From positions 789,467 to 853,466 of the forward strand of contig CACRXP010000032.1 in assembly GCA_902702965.1 (NCBI GenBank): 64,000 nucleotides of DNA, read 5' to 3'. This DNA is from Spirometra erinaceieuropaei (taxonomy: Eukaryota; Platyhelminthes; Cestoda; Diphyllobothriidea; Diphyllobothriidae). This document shows positions 32,000-42,661 of the stretch, in pieces. The notes beneath the pieces are model-generated. The model worked only from the letters and a program-made list of their open reading frames with translations. It had not been told where the DNA came from and ran no database searches. Each line of letters begins with the position of its first letter. Within the stretch, counting starts at the first letter, position 1. Made by a program: the position numbers and the translations under genes.

Positions 32000-33462
32000 A
32001 AGAGTCTATACGGAGATATAAATGGAATGGTTGTGTAAGTTATGCCCTCCCTGACACAATTGCACCGCATTCGGGGTGTGTGTGTGTGTGTGTTTAACCA
32101 ATTCTTCAGGCGTGCGCTTGAGGTGCACTTTTGTCACTTTTCTGCATGGCTAGTCTAGTGGAGGTCAAGAGTTGACTGAACTGTTTGGTGCAAGATGATT
32201 GCAGGAGTTCTACGATGCAATGAGTCCAGTGCCTACCTTCGGGCAGTGCACGATTCTAATTTTACACTAGACGCCACATACTGGCTCAAAAGTGTCCTTT
32301 TAAATTGCCTAGAAATCGCATACACACATCATTTTACTAAACACTGCTGACATCTGATGTTCTCCTATAAAAAGACCTAGAAGGCTGAAGGTTTGTTGCA
32401 GTCAGTGGAGGCAGGTTGCAGGAAACTGGGACTCGCAGCCAGCCAACATGCTGTACAGCAATCAATCCCTAGGATTGTGAATTAACCGATCTACCCCTCT
32501 TTTCAGTGAAAAGACAAATGATCGCTGGAACAAGAACTCAATTCGCATGACGTTTCAGGTCCACCCTCTAGCTCTCATTCCTTTTTTTCTGATACCCTTC
32601 TTTCTACCTCAGAGGGTTTAGCTGTGACCTTCCATCTAAAGATCCCGGAACCGGTATCGTAAGGACAAAAAATCAAAAGTTATTAATAACAGAGAAGAGA
32701 ATGGTTTAGAGTCCTTCGGCTTATTTCAGTTACTCAAGCACTGTGTAAGCGGGTTGGGAACGGCAACTTCCTTCGCTGTCGGCAGTATTCCTTAACGGCG
32801 GGTACATTTATCACAAAATGGTTAAGCGGAGTGGACCTCTGGCTGTGCAAAATCTCAAGCTCAATAACCCCACTGCGTTAATGGAGCTCATTTATTTCTC
32901 TAATCGGGCTATCCAGACGGCGACAAACGAAATAAATCAGATGGGTGGACTGTCATGAAGCGACACCTCCAAATTAGGCAGTTGACGAGCCGGCACCACA
33001 ACCAGACGCGCCATTGACGCAGTCGGCAGACGCAGGCGCTCCGCCTCGGGGCCGTCACCGCCGACGCCCATATTAGTCAGTCACGACAATGAGAGCGTAG
33101 GAGGGAAACGACCAAGCAAATAGGAAAGGCACCTAATGTTACTCAAATATTGCTTCGGACCGTTAACAGATTTCCTGACGAGGTCTCATCGTCCTCACTC
33201 CTACCTCTGCAGTTCATGAAACTGAGGAGTGCCTTTCCATCCTCAAAATAAAATGAGAACTACGGGAAGAACTTTCGCAGATCCGAATCTTCTGACCTTT
33301 AAAGAACCCGGATTTAAAGGCAAGACACTACCTCAGGAGATATGCTTTTCCTAGACAATCAACATCCTAGAAAGGAGGACACATGCCAAGAAGCATCGTT
33401 TTGCTGGAGTTTGATTCTCACAGGAAGACGTGTAGCGACTAAGCGGCTAGAGTAAGTACTCT
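32000..33462. other. Unassigned region
   Basis: Short (GT)n at 32078-32092. No coding or repeat signal recognised. Confidence 0.5.
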
Positions 33463-34288
33463 GTGTCCTTGTCTGTGCGCTATCATCCTCGGGTCAGATC
33501 CCAAGTTGAGGAGAGAAGACGGAAGGCACCAGTATGAGGGATTTATTGTGCACAGAACCCGGTGTTGTCCTCTCAGGAGACAGTGGCCACTGGCGACGCC
33601 AGGGCTGGTGTTGACTGCGTCCAGTCAGGCCTGAGCGTCCTTGAGATAGTGGTGACAGCCGCCTTTGTAGGCACGTGGGCCAAGCTCAAGTGGTGTCCAG
33701 TCAGCGTGCGTGTTGCATTTGGCGAGGGGTGGAGTCCCAGTGGCTTGTTTTGCTGGTTGCAGGGGGTGGCGCGTTCAAGTGGCCGCATGGGCAGCTGCGA
33801 CTGCGCGGACGCAGGTATGCCCGAGAGCTGTCGGTCGTGTGACTTCAGGTCAGTCGTCTGGGACGGCTTGCTGCAAGGGGGTGAATGACCTTGAGGCAGC
33901 GAGGTCTTGAACAATGATGCCAGACCGGTCATGATGGCTGGCCGCTACAAGCATGCCACGGTTAACGTGATACCGATGGTAGTTATCTTGCGTCAGGTCC
34001 GGCTGAGAAATTGGCACAGAAAAAGTCGGCTTACGTACTGGTCCACCGTGACAGGCTATTTCAGGCTGATCCTACCTCTCTCCAACCGAGGGCCTTACAA
34101 CCTGACCGTGTGTAATTAGTTAGGAAATCTGTTTTGCATTTTTTACTCAGACGCAAACTTGCCATATGATCTTATTGGGAGAATCTAGATGCATGTTGGA
34201 TTTGAGCATGGGCGATTTAGCGCTCAAATGTACCATAGGACGCGGGAGTAAGTGTTTTGTGTTTCGCGTGACCTTGCGCTGAATTCCT
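33463..34288 (-). repeat. LTR-like repeat, copy 1 (inverted partner 51646-52455)
   Basis: About 800 bp whose reverse complement matches 51646-52455 over its whole length with many substitutions. In the sense of the minus strand it is C/G-rich with a CACAATAAA-like poly(A) signal near its 3' end (CACAATAAATCCCTC here). That would fit a solo LTR, but TG...CA ends and a target-site duplication were not confirmed. Confidence 0.55.
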
Positions 34289-34289
34289 G

Positions 34290-34690
34290 CAGCATAGTCC
34301 CAGGATATTTCAGTCGTGCCAGGATGTCGGCTCTCGGATGAGGCTCTTAACGACCGCCTACTTAAAATGCCTCGAATTATGAGATTTGTAAGACCAAAAA
34401 ATGTCCCATCCTACAGCATCGCGCCAGCGTGTGTATTAACGCTACCTACAAAGCGAATCGTACATTTGCATGCGATATTAAGAAAACATCATATAGGTCT
34501 CGTAAAACGTTATAATGGATGTAAGGCATGTTGTCCGCCTTTTAAGCAGCTCCACTGCACGTGCGGATGCGGTGCTGTGGGATTTGACATTTTGCTGTCT
34601 TGAAAAACCTCATAATTAGACGCATTTTATGCACGCGGCCGATAAGAAGTCCGTTTGAAGGTTGGCATCGGCAGGGGTTAAGTATATGCG
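34290..34690. mobile_element. Fold-back (long-TIR) element, internally deleted copy 1
   Basis: Starts CAGCATAGTCCCAGGATATT, GTGCCAGGATGTCGGCT, the family's inner-TIR signature, and ends with CGATAAGAAGTCCGTTTGAA and TTGGCATC in the opposite sense. Much shorter than the ~950-bp copies. Confidence 0.5.
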
Positions 34691-34875
34691 CGGGGGGGTA
34701 AGAAATTTCCTACCTTGTTGGTTAACAAATTCACCAGCGTTTGAACACCCCTGTTTCACTGGCAGACGCATGCATTCCGTCTGTCATTGTTCCGAGTAAT
34801 TTTCCACCGTGCGAACCATTAAGCTTATTTGAAACAATATTTCTCCGGAATGAATTTAAAGCCAGCAAGGACAGC

Positions 34876-36010
34876 AGAATTTAATGGCACCAGAAAATTT
34901 CGCGACGGTTTCTCAACTGCAGCCTGTCGTTGCATAACACAAATAACAAGTGAGAATGGTACAGAGGTTTGAATTTCGACAGAGAATGGTCAACGTCTAC
35001 TGCGCGTAGACTAATCAATAAAATGATAACTTCAAAATGCAACGGAGGAATGAAAATAGGGAAGTAAACATGCTGAGGGATTTCGAAAATCAAAAGGAAC
35101 TCAGGTCTACCAGGGCAAGCTGAGGTTGACCACGTGGTCTAATTGTTTACATAGGTCGGGTTTCTCCCGCCGTATATAGGCTGCCTCGAGGTAGCGCAAT
35201 AACCTTTTGGGGTCAACCGAATGGCCACTATCAAGGAGATGTTTAGTGATAGAAGACCGTGGAATTTTATTCTCCTGCTTTAAAAGCCATTTAGGCAGGT
35301 GCTCAACTGCTTTGGCTGCCAGTTGCCTTTGCGTTCGCCCAATCTACTTGCATCCACAAGTGCATGTAAATTCGTAAACACAATTTGACGTGGCGTGCAA
35401 TGGCAAGGCATCCTTCGCCCGTGGAACTTTGATAGCCTTGGTAGGACTGCAGAAGATGAGTTCAGCTGAGTTGTAAGTTCTTTCAATAGCGCATCTCAAT
35501 CGCCGCTTGATGGTATTAGAGATGTTGTCGCCCTTAAAAAGTAAGGATATTATAACGGGCTTTTTCGGAACAGATTGCTCCGTCAATTTTGGCCGCAAAG
35601 TGTTGGTGCACTTTTCAATGAATCGTGTTGAATATCCCCGTTTAAGCAGGGCTGTTTTGAGGCAAGTAATTTCATCATCCAGCGTTTCAATAGAGCAAAT
35701 GTTTCTTGCTCTTTGGAATAGAGTATAAACCAAATTTCGCTTTCGTTGTATCGGCACAAAGCTCAGGAAGTGCAAGTATAGGCCTTTCCATGTATCTTTG
35801 TGGAAAACAGATGGCCTTATTGAACCATCTTCCTGTTTAGTCATGAAGACACCCAGGAAAGAAAGCTTGTTTCTGTTTTATATTGATTTTCTCTGTCGAA
35901 ATTCAAACCTCTGTACCATTCTCACTTGTTATTTGTGTTATGCAACGACCGGCTACAGTTGAGAAGCCGTCGCGAAATTTTCTGGTGCCATTAAATTCTG
36001 CTGTCCTTGC
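34876..36010 (-). mobile_element. 5'-truncated Penelope-like element (PLE-C) with inverted terminal copies
   Basis: Minus strand. Coding part 35880-35110 and 3' UTR to about 34876. The 3' UTR segment 34876-34992 recurs in inverted orientation at 35892-36010, at the 5' truncation point (GTCGAAATTCAAACCTCTG, ATTTGTGTTATGCAACGAC and GTCGCGAAATTTTCTGGTGC in both). Different family from PLE-A and PLE-D. Confidence 0.75.
35110..35880 (-). pseudogene. PLE-C thumb and GIY-YIG endonuclease
   Basis: Starts just after the polymerase active site (NKLSFLGVFMTKQEDGSIRP), then RKRNLVYTLFQRARNICSIE, and the GIY-YIG region NCVYEFTCTCGCK, a stop codon at the next position, then IGRTQRQLAAKAVEHLPKWL and HLLDSGHSVD. 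The stop falls where intact relatives have the first tyrosine of YIG. Polymerase motifs A-C are missing, so it is a 5'-truncated, inactive copy. Confidence 0.75.
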
Positions 36011-38081
36011 TTGCTTTAAATTCACTAAGCTTATCTCTTACCGAAGAATAAGGTGTGGTGGTGTACAGAACAAGAAACCAGCGCAGGCATTTCAGTGTCA
36101 CCTGCTCCTTGGGACGGAACAGGTCGGCGAATGTCACCCTGTCGACGTAGGGCTCACGAAGAACTTTGCGGAACAACACCAACATAAGAAGAGCGAAACT
36201 CTTAGTAAGGAAGAACAGCAAGCATTAAAAAGCCTAAAAGCGGATAAAGACATAATCATCCTGCCGGCTGACAAAGGCCGTTCCACAGTAGTGCTTGACA
36301 AATCCGATTACCAGAAGAAAGCTTTGAGCCTACTCGACGACACAAGGTCCTATAAACTTTGTCCAGCCAGTGAGATGAAAAATCTGCTTACTCAAATAAA
36401 CAAAAGCCTGGCAAAACTCAGAGCGAATGGAGCAATCACAGCTAAAGATTGGTTTCTTATGAAACCCTCTGACTCTGCCGCCGCGCGGTTTTATGGTCTT
36501 CCGAAGGTACACAAAGCTAACATACCTCTTAGACCCATCGTCTCCCTACGTGGTACTCCTACATACGGTTTGGCAAAATGGATGTTTGCTCGTCTTAAGT
36601 TCCTGGCAGAAGGATCGCCAACAACAGTCGTCTCTGCTAATCAGTTCCTTGAACGTTTAAAACATCTGAAACTAGAGCCAGATGAATCCATGGTATCGTT
36701 TGATGTCGTTTCACTCTTTACCTCCATTCCACAACAACTAGCGATTGACGTTGTGAGACAACTCCTGGCTGACCGCTACAACGAGAGAGACAATCCCCTG
36801 AAGACTGAACATCTCGTGGAGCTCTTACGCTATTGCCTAAAAACATATTTCACCTTTGGTGGACAAATGTATGAACAAATCAAAGGCACCCCTATGGGCT
36901 CCCCCATATCAGGGCTGATTGCTGAGGTGGTTCTTCAACGGATAGAACACTTGGTGTTCACCAAGTATCAACCAAAGTTCTGGGCTCGTTACGTCGATGA
37001 CACCTTCGCCATTGTCAAGTCATCTGACGTGGAGCACCTTAAAGAATTACTGAACTCGGTTGACCAGAATATCCAATTCACGATGGAAGCCGAAACAAAC
37101 AACCAACTTCCCTTCCTCGATGTCCTTGTGCGTCGGTGTGCAACTGGAGAATTACAAACAACCGTTTTCAGAAAAGCCACCAACACAAGACAAATACTGC
37201 ACTTCAACAGCAATCACCCCCTCTCTCACAAACGCAGCTGTGTCCGAACTCTGTTCCAAAGAGTTGAAACACACTGCAGCACACCAGCCGACAAAAGAGT
37301 TGAACGACAATATCTTCATGATCTCTTTCAAACCAATGGATACCCAAGCCACTTCATCAAGCAAAACAAGCGCCGAGTGAACAGACGACGGCCACAAGAA
37401 GAACAACCCGAAGTCTGGAGGGCTATTCCTTACATTAAAGGAGTCTCCGAAGCGGTTTCAAGACTGCTACAACCCGCCAGGGTAGGTATTGCCCATCGAC
37501 CCCAGGCAACAATTCGTCGCCGTTTGATGCAACCCAAAGACATACTGCCACCCACTGAAACCTCAGCAGTTGTCTATCAAATACGTTGTAAGGATGGAGA
37601 CTGCAACTACGTTGGGGAAACCGGACGGAAATTGCAGACCCGCCTACATGAGCACAAACTGGCAACACGGAGACTAGACCCAAACTCACAGCTTGCGGCT
37701 CACATCGGAGAAACTGGCCACAGTTTTGATTTTCAAGGTGCAGCCGTCATAGGCAGGGGCACCTCAAGGACTGAGCGTCTCACTCTTGGGACTTGGTACT
37801 CAGATGCCAACTCCATTAACAGGCATCTAGACCTTCCTTCGGCCTATAAAGTCCTACGTCACTTCATACACCGTGACGAAGACAAGACAATCACACGGAG
37901 CCTAAGAATGCCGAGCAAACACGGCCTGTCGACCACTTCACCCAAAAGGGGAAAGCAAACGCAACCAACCCCAATTGAGGTGACGACACGTATTACAGGA
38001 GGCCACAAACATTCACAGGCGACGGCCAGTAGGCCGAGGCAGAGAAGGAAGAAAAAAATCGATCAGCCCAGGGCCAACTAA
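35883..38081 (+). CDS. PLE-D reverse transcriptase and GIY-YIG endonuclease
   Basis: 732-codon open frame. Residues 1 to ~95 are foreign: the first ~40 codons come from the inverted 3' UTR of PLE-C, so the first Met is not a real start. From about residue 98: LSKEEQQALKSLKADKD, ILPADKGRSTVVLDKSDYQK, ARFYGLPKVHK, SFDVVSLFTSIP (motif A, Asp274), GTPMGSPISGLIAEVVLQRI (motif B), RYVDDTFAIV (motif C, YVDD 370-373), NNQLPFLDVLV, HFNSNHPLSHKRSCVRTLFQ (thumb). GIY-YIG nuclease: VVYQIRCKDGDCNYVGETGR (Y565, Y576), RLHEHKLATRR, HIGETGHSFDF, SINRHLDLPSAY. The C-terminus is basic (RPRQRRKKK). Absence of any stop or shift over 640 codons implies recent insertion. Not a host gene. Confidence 0.9.
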   Translation: MIFSVEIQTSVPFSLVICVMQRPATVEKPSRNFLVPLNSAVLACFKFTKLISYRRIRCGGVQNKKPAQAFQCHLLLGTEQVGECHPVDVGLTKNFAEQHQHKKSETLSKEEQQALKSLKADKDIIILPADKGRSTVVLDKSDYQKKALSLLDDTRSYKLCPASEMKNLLTQINKSLAKLRANGAITAKDWFLMKPSDSAAARFYGLPKVHKANIPLRPIVSLRGTPTYGLAKWMFARLKFLAEGSPTTVVSANQFLERLKHLKLEPDESMVSFDVVSLFTSIPQQLAIDVVRQLLADRYNERDNPLKTEHLVELLRYCLKTYFTFGGQMYEQIKGTPMGSPISGLIAEVVLQRIEHLVFTKYQPKFWARYVDDTFAIVKSSDVEHLKELLNSVDQNIQFTMEAETNNQLPFLDVLVRRCATGELQTTVFRKATNTRQILHFNSNHPLSHKRSCVRTLFQRVETHCSTPADKRVERQYLHDLFQTNGYPSHFIKQNKRRVNRRRPQEEQPEVWRAIPYIKGVSEAVSRLLQPARVGIAHRPQATIRRRLMQPKDILPPTETSAVVYQIRCKDGDCNYVGETGRKLQTRLHEHKLATRRLDPNSQLAAHIGETGHSFDFQGAAVIGRGTSRTERLTLGTWYSDANSINRHLDLPSAYKVLRHFIHRDEDKTITRSLRMPSKHGLSTTSPKRGKQTQPTPIEVTTRITGGHKHSQATASRPRQRRKKKIDQPRAN

Positions 38082-38350
38082 TGCGGCAGTCTATTCAAAA
38101 ATGCTGATCGATTTCTTCACTTGACGCTTTGACAATGGAGAGCAGCCCCAGCTCTTCGAAACGTCAGCTAGAAAAGTCCCCCGATCCGGTGAGCAATTCA
38201 TTCTCCTCGGAACAACACCTTTTTGAAAAGTGTAGCAGGCAGCCCTCCATGGTTTTTTCCTACCCCCGCGCACATATTTACATCTTACCACAGCCATCCT
38301 CTTGTGACTGATAAATTTTCGGATTACGCCGCCTGACAGTATTATAATCA
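36165..38350 (+). mobile_element. Penelope-like element (PLE-D) with intact reading frame
   Basis: PLE homology begins near 36165 and the coding frame runs without a break to 38081, followed by a 3' tail with a hammerhead-like motif (38128-38165, GAAACGTC). The 5' part of a full PLE (N-terminal domain) is missing or replaced by other DNA. The best preserved element in the window. Confidence 0.85.
38128..38165 (+). ncRNA. Hammerhead-like motif in PLE-D tail
   Basis: TTTGACAA, T, GGAGAGC pairing with GCTCTTC (7 bp, one G-U) around AGCCCCA, then GAAACGTC. The GAAACGTC ending (short stem III ACGT plus cleavage C) is as in published PLE hammerheads. The first box deviates (TTGACAA for CTGANGA). 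Confidence 0.5.
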
Positions 38351-39779
38351 TACTCAAGTTGTCCTTCCAAATCGAGGACGCATTTCACAATTTCAGTCGC
38401 CCAGTTTATGAGACAGCACATATTCTGTTATATCACAACCATTTGGCTCATCGTTTTCATAATCAACCGGAAGCTTTTCCATTAGATCGACCACTCAAAA
38501 GGCTTAAGAAGAATCCATTTTAAGTCATCCATTTTTGGAAACTGAAATGCCGCACTATCCTCCTAGCACGGAGCAGATATTCTGCAAACTTGAGTGACAA
38601 CTGTGAAACAAAATTATTATTATTATTATTGTTATTATTATTATTATGCATTTAGTTTCTTATTGCTGCTCACTACTCGTCCACGATCGATCTCTGTGAA
38701 GGTCCGAAAGTTTGAATGCATTGAGTACTTGTCACTCGCCACTGCTTTTGGTCAAATCCCAATCTGCGAATTTCACTGAGTTCAGCAATGCTGTGTTGTC
38801 AGTCACAACGTATTTCCACGCATCGCGGGCCTACGCTTGCATCTAATTTCAGCAAATTTATTTTCACACGGGCCTCCGAGTGAGGCCAGAGCAAAGGCGG
38901 TTTTTGCTTTCGTTTGACGCAAAAGCGGCGAGTGAACTTGATCAACCATGAAGAACTTCCTTTTTGCCAAAGTTTTGCATCTTCTAGCAAGGTGTGTTAG
39001 AGTACGGTAAGGCATTTGTGCTGCGAAACAGTCAACCACCATCTCTTAGCCCATTATAGTGAGACCTCTAACCCAGCTGGGGCGGAATGTTCTTTGAAGT
39101 CCAAATGAATTTCCCAGATGATTTGATGCAAAATAACGCTAATCCGTATTAACATTCCCCCCCAGTGATCGCCTCGCGGAAGAAGGCAATCTCAGGAGTC
39201 TAATACGGCGCGCGCAGCTGTGTCCACGCCAACATCCTGTACAACGCGAAGTCCTATGTGCACTGGACAAAAAGGGTTTGCGCGATTATAGATAAGACGG
39301 GCTTCGAGAAAATGTGCACTTCAATTGAGCGAGCCCTCTGTTCGATAGGGGAAACATTTGTACATGCTGGTTATGTAGACAGAAGGTGAAATACTATCAA
39401 GGATGGTGAAAAAAGTTGACTTGCTGCGACTGTGATGTATTCTATGTGGGATAAGTTTACAACGAGTGACGAGTCTCATTAAATGTCTATTGAAATCCTA
39501 AGATATGATGTCCGTCATGCAAAGGATCGCTGATATAGGGTTTTAAGGTTGATTATCATGCTGGAAAATCCCAAAGCACTTCATTCACCGCAGGGAGTCG
39601 GCTTTTGATTGTACGTCTTCCTAGCGATCTGGAGAGGCACACTCTAATAAGTGACTACATCGGTAGCATGCGTTTAACATTAGTTTTGGGTGCCCTTCTG
39701 CATGCAGGCATAAACGAAATTGCTCCTTCATGCCTTCTCCGAATAATAAATGACGTCACCTTCAATTTTTACGTAAACA
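38351..39779. other. Mostly unassigned, (TTA)n at 38611-38647
   Basis: A (TTA)n microsatellite at 38611-38647. Near 39420-39450 the translation LTCCDCDVFYVG resembles a GIY-YIG start, but no neighbouring frame supports it. Otherwise nothing recognised. Confidence 0.4.
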
Positions 39780-40210
39780 CAAAGTGCCCTTCAGCTTGGA
39801 GAGGGAGCTTTTTTCCAATTCCAATTACTTTTGAACCTGATCTGCAGTTGCGTCACGGTTCAGGGATCCAGACTACAAGCTTCAGAATATAAACCACACA
39901 TCGGCCGTAGACTTTTGCAATGATAATCAGTCGAGTTCTTTATTTCCTAAGCAGTATTAATAAACGTGCAAACGCGATGGTATTTTCAACATTTTTAATA
40001 GTCCTAAGAATCGTATGTTTGTAATTTTTAAAAAGAAAACTACCTTTTCCTGCATAAAATCGGAGCTGACGCGCTTTACTACAAAAGGCAAACGAGAAAG
40101 TACATTTGTGTGCATGATATCCCCAAAATACATTTGAATGTGTAAGAGATTTTAACAATTCAAAATAGCATATACGGCTTAAGTAGCCGTCTCTTGTGTT
40201 TTGGACATCA
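39780..40210. mobile_element. Fold-back element, partial copy 2
   Basis: TTTTGAACCTGATCTGCAGT and TATAAACCACACATC match the middle of the copy at 55.8 kb, and the right side (TACATTTGAATGTGTAAG, AGCATATACGGCTTAAGTAGC) resembles the family's right arm. Outer ends unclear. Confidence 0.4.
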
Positions 40211-41712
40211 GCAGTTTGCGCAGTAGTCCGAGTTTTCCGAGGAAAATTTCTTATCAGTAATATGTTCGTAGGAAAATCACAAGGTCGCTAGTCTGATTAC
40301 CTGCTTTTGGCGTCTCAAGAGCAATCGGAGTAATAAGTACGTTAATGCGTATCCCTCCGCATTACAGGTGGCCTTGCGTAAAAATACTGACTGTGGCCGT
40401 AATCCTCCCTAACCTAACCCTAAAACTAAACCCAACACTGTTCCCAACCGTTACCCCCTTGGAATAGAGCTCAAGGTCACTTGTAATACGGGAAGAACGT
40501 ATTTGCATGCTCTATCAGAATGGCACTCTGTCCCGCCATGCATAGCATTTCGGTCTCTGATCTGTGCCCCATTCTTTCTAGCCCATTTATTAGCCCAGAA
40601 GCCTTCAACGCGCTTTGAGAAATCGGGGATATCCTTACTATTATGAACAAGTGTCTTCAGTGAATGCCATGTCCAATCACCAATGTTAAAGTACAAGCTG
40701 CAAAAAGTCGGAAAATAACAGCTTACATTATAAACGATTGTGACGTTAAATTCTCCATTTCGGCGTCATGACACGCCAAAAAGTCGCGTCGTGGATGGCG
40801 CAACCGATTGTTTATAATTCTGCCCGCGAAAAACGGGAGGGCGAAGGCCGTATCACGTTGGGCGAGGCCAATTCGCAGCAACTGGACAACAACATAGGAA
40901 TGGTTAGCACCTGCAAGGCTTTGGATCCTTGCCACCTGTTGCTTTGCAATGGTGCTGATTAAAAATCAATAAGAGGCGCCGGTGGAAGAAGAGAGCGCGC
41001 GGAGGTTCTGCCTTAAAATGGGGACACTCCTTTCTTACTAAGGTAGGCGAAATGATAGAAGAGTGAAAGATGATGATAAAGTGTACACAGGTGTCTGGAA
41101 ATTTCCAAACTGGGGGGTAGTGGTTGTGATAGGAGAGCAGACGTTGGATGCAGTAGAAAATTTTACGAATCTTGTTTAAAAGAGATTCAACTTGAGGCGG
41201 CATGACGTCCTTAAGACAAAACACCATCAGGCTACCGGAAGGATGCGACCTCATTGTGTAGAATGACAACAAATTGAACATTTGGGAAGCAGTGTCAGTC
41301 TAAAATCACACTGACTGTTTACGTGAGTGACCGTTTTCTCTCGAACCCATTGAGACCTGATTTGAACCTACCCAAGGTAGTTAGAGATCGGCCTGTTTTT
41401 TCCAACGTAACCAACAACAACATCCTTGGTCTGATCAGCACTTAGGCAGTCGTTAAGAGACCTCAATATGAGGCGAACGGGGGGGAGCAGGTGTCTAAGA
41501 TTGGGCCTTAGAGTGTTTTGAAGCTATTTTGGAGTAAACATCTTGTTCTAGCGATCACCTCTCATTTTTCGGATCTGTCTTCCGGACCTCCCCCCCACTT
41601 CTTTCGGTCAGACTGCACAAAGTGACTGCAGCGAGAGAAGTAGTCAAAATACCAAAATACGCCCCAGTCGACGGGATCACACTCGAGTGATTTTTTAAAG
41701 CGGATCCAACGA
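40211..41712. other. Unassigned region with telomere-like tract at 40405-40440
   Basis: CCTAACCTAACCCTAAAACT resembles degenerate CCCTAA units. No genes recognised. Confidence 0.45.
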
Positions 41713-42661
41713 TCGACACAGTGAGTAGCCGATCTCATGAAATGACAGCCCAGATTTTGAAATGCGTTTTCGACCAGGAAGAATTACTTGGGTGGGAGTG
41801 CAGTATATATTATCCCGCGGCATAATGCCGCGGCATTTCGAACACGCTAGAATGTTGCTTTTGAATGCACGTTTTTGGCAACTTAAATAATGCGCAATTT
41901 TCACATCTGTTTTCGATGGGCTTATAAATTCAAGCATATCTTGCAGAAAAAATGCAAAGAATATGTTTTCATTTACTTAGTTTGGAGCAAATCGCGTCGT
42001 CTTTGCATTTTATGCTTGAAGGAAGAGTACCTTTCGGTTACAAAAGTTTCTTACTATGCGATGTCCATTCATACAGCATCGTACCTGGCCGTTTATTAAT
42101 GCCCCTCACAAGGTATACAACAAAATCCGCATCCATCGCAAAATTGCCTGAACTCTATTTGGCATCTTTTTAAAGGCATGAAGGAATGTGTGATTTTACT
42201 TACGCGGAAAGCATACACCTTGGAGACTTAAGTCGCCAAACGCTAAAACAACGCCTAACCTGGCGCAAAATTATTTGGGAATCCGAAAACAGCTTCAAAC
42301 CCCTAATACATCATTTCATCAAGTACAAAATTTAAATTTGATGCGATTTGCTGCCAAATAACCAAAAGGTTGCTTATTTTTACGAATGTTTTCTATGAAA
42401 ATATCGAAAAGCCCGGTGAAGAATAGGTCAGTATATTTTAAGGGTAATAGGCAATGCCTTTGAAAACCCTATTGCTACTTAAGTTGCCACTTTTTACCGA
42501 GTTCAGTGAGGTGAGTATATGAAGTGTCAAAAGGTGCATTCAAAAGCCAACATCCTGGTGAGCCCAAAATATTGTGGGATTGTGCCGCGGGATAGCACAC
42601 TTTGCAACTCCTTCAGAAATTCGGCTAACATTTCATAAGATCGGTCGCTGACTGTGTCAGC
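41713..42661. mobile_element. Fold-back (long-TIR) element, copy 3
   Basis: About 950 bp, AT-rich, with imperfect inverted arms. Left end GACACAGTGAGTAGCCGATC and right end (reverse) GACACAGTCAGCGACCGATC match; inside come CTCATGAAATG / CTTATGAAATG, TTTTGAAATGCG and GAATGCAC...GTGCATTC. Members of this family recur at 34, 40, 47, 50.6, 55.5 and 63.4 kb. No transposase frame, so it would be non-autonomous. Superfamily unknown. Confidence 0.7.

Noticed and set aside
34876..36010. A hammerhead-like motif in the PLE-C tail
   Set aside because: GTCGCGAAA and a CGGCT/AGCCG stem are present, but the CTGANRA box is absent, so it was not counted with the others.
39420..39460. Possible GIY-YIG start (LTCCDCDVFYVG)
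   Set aside because: Only a dozen residues with a stop directly after and no neighbouring PLE homology recognised.
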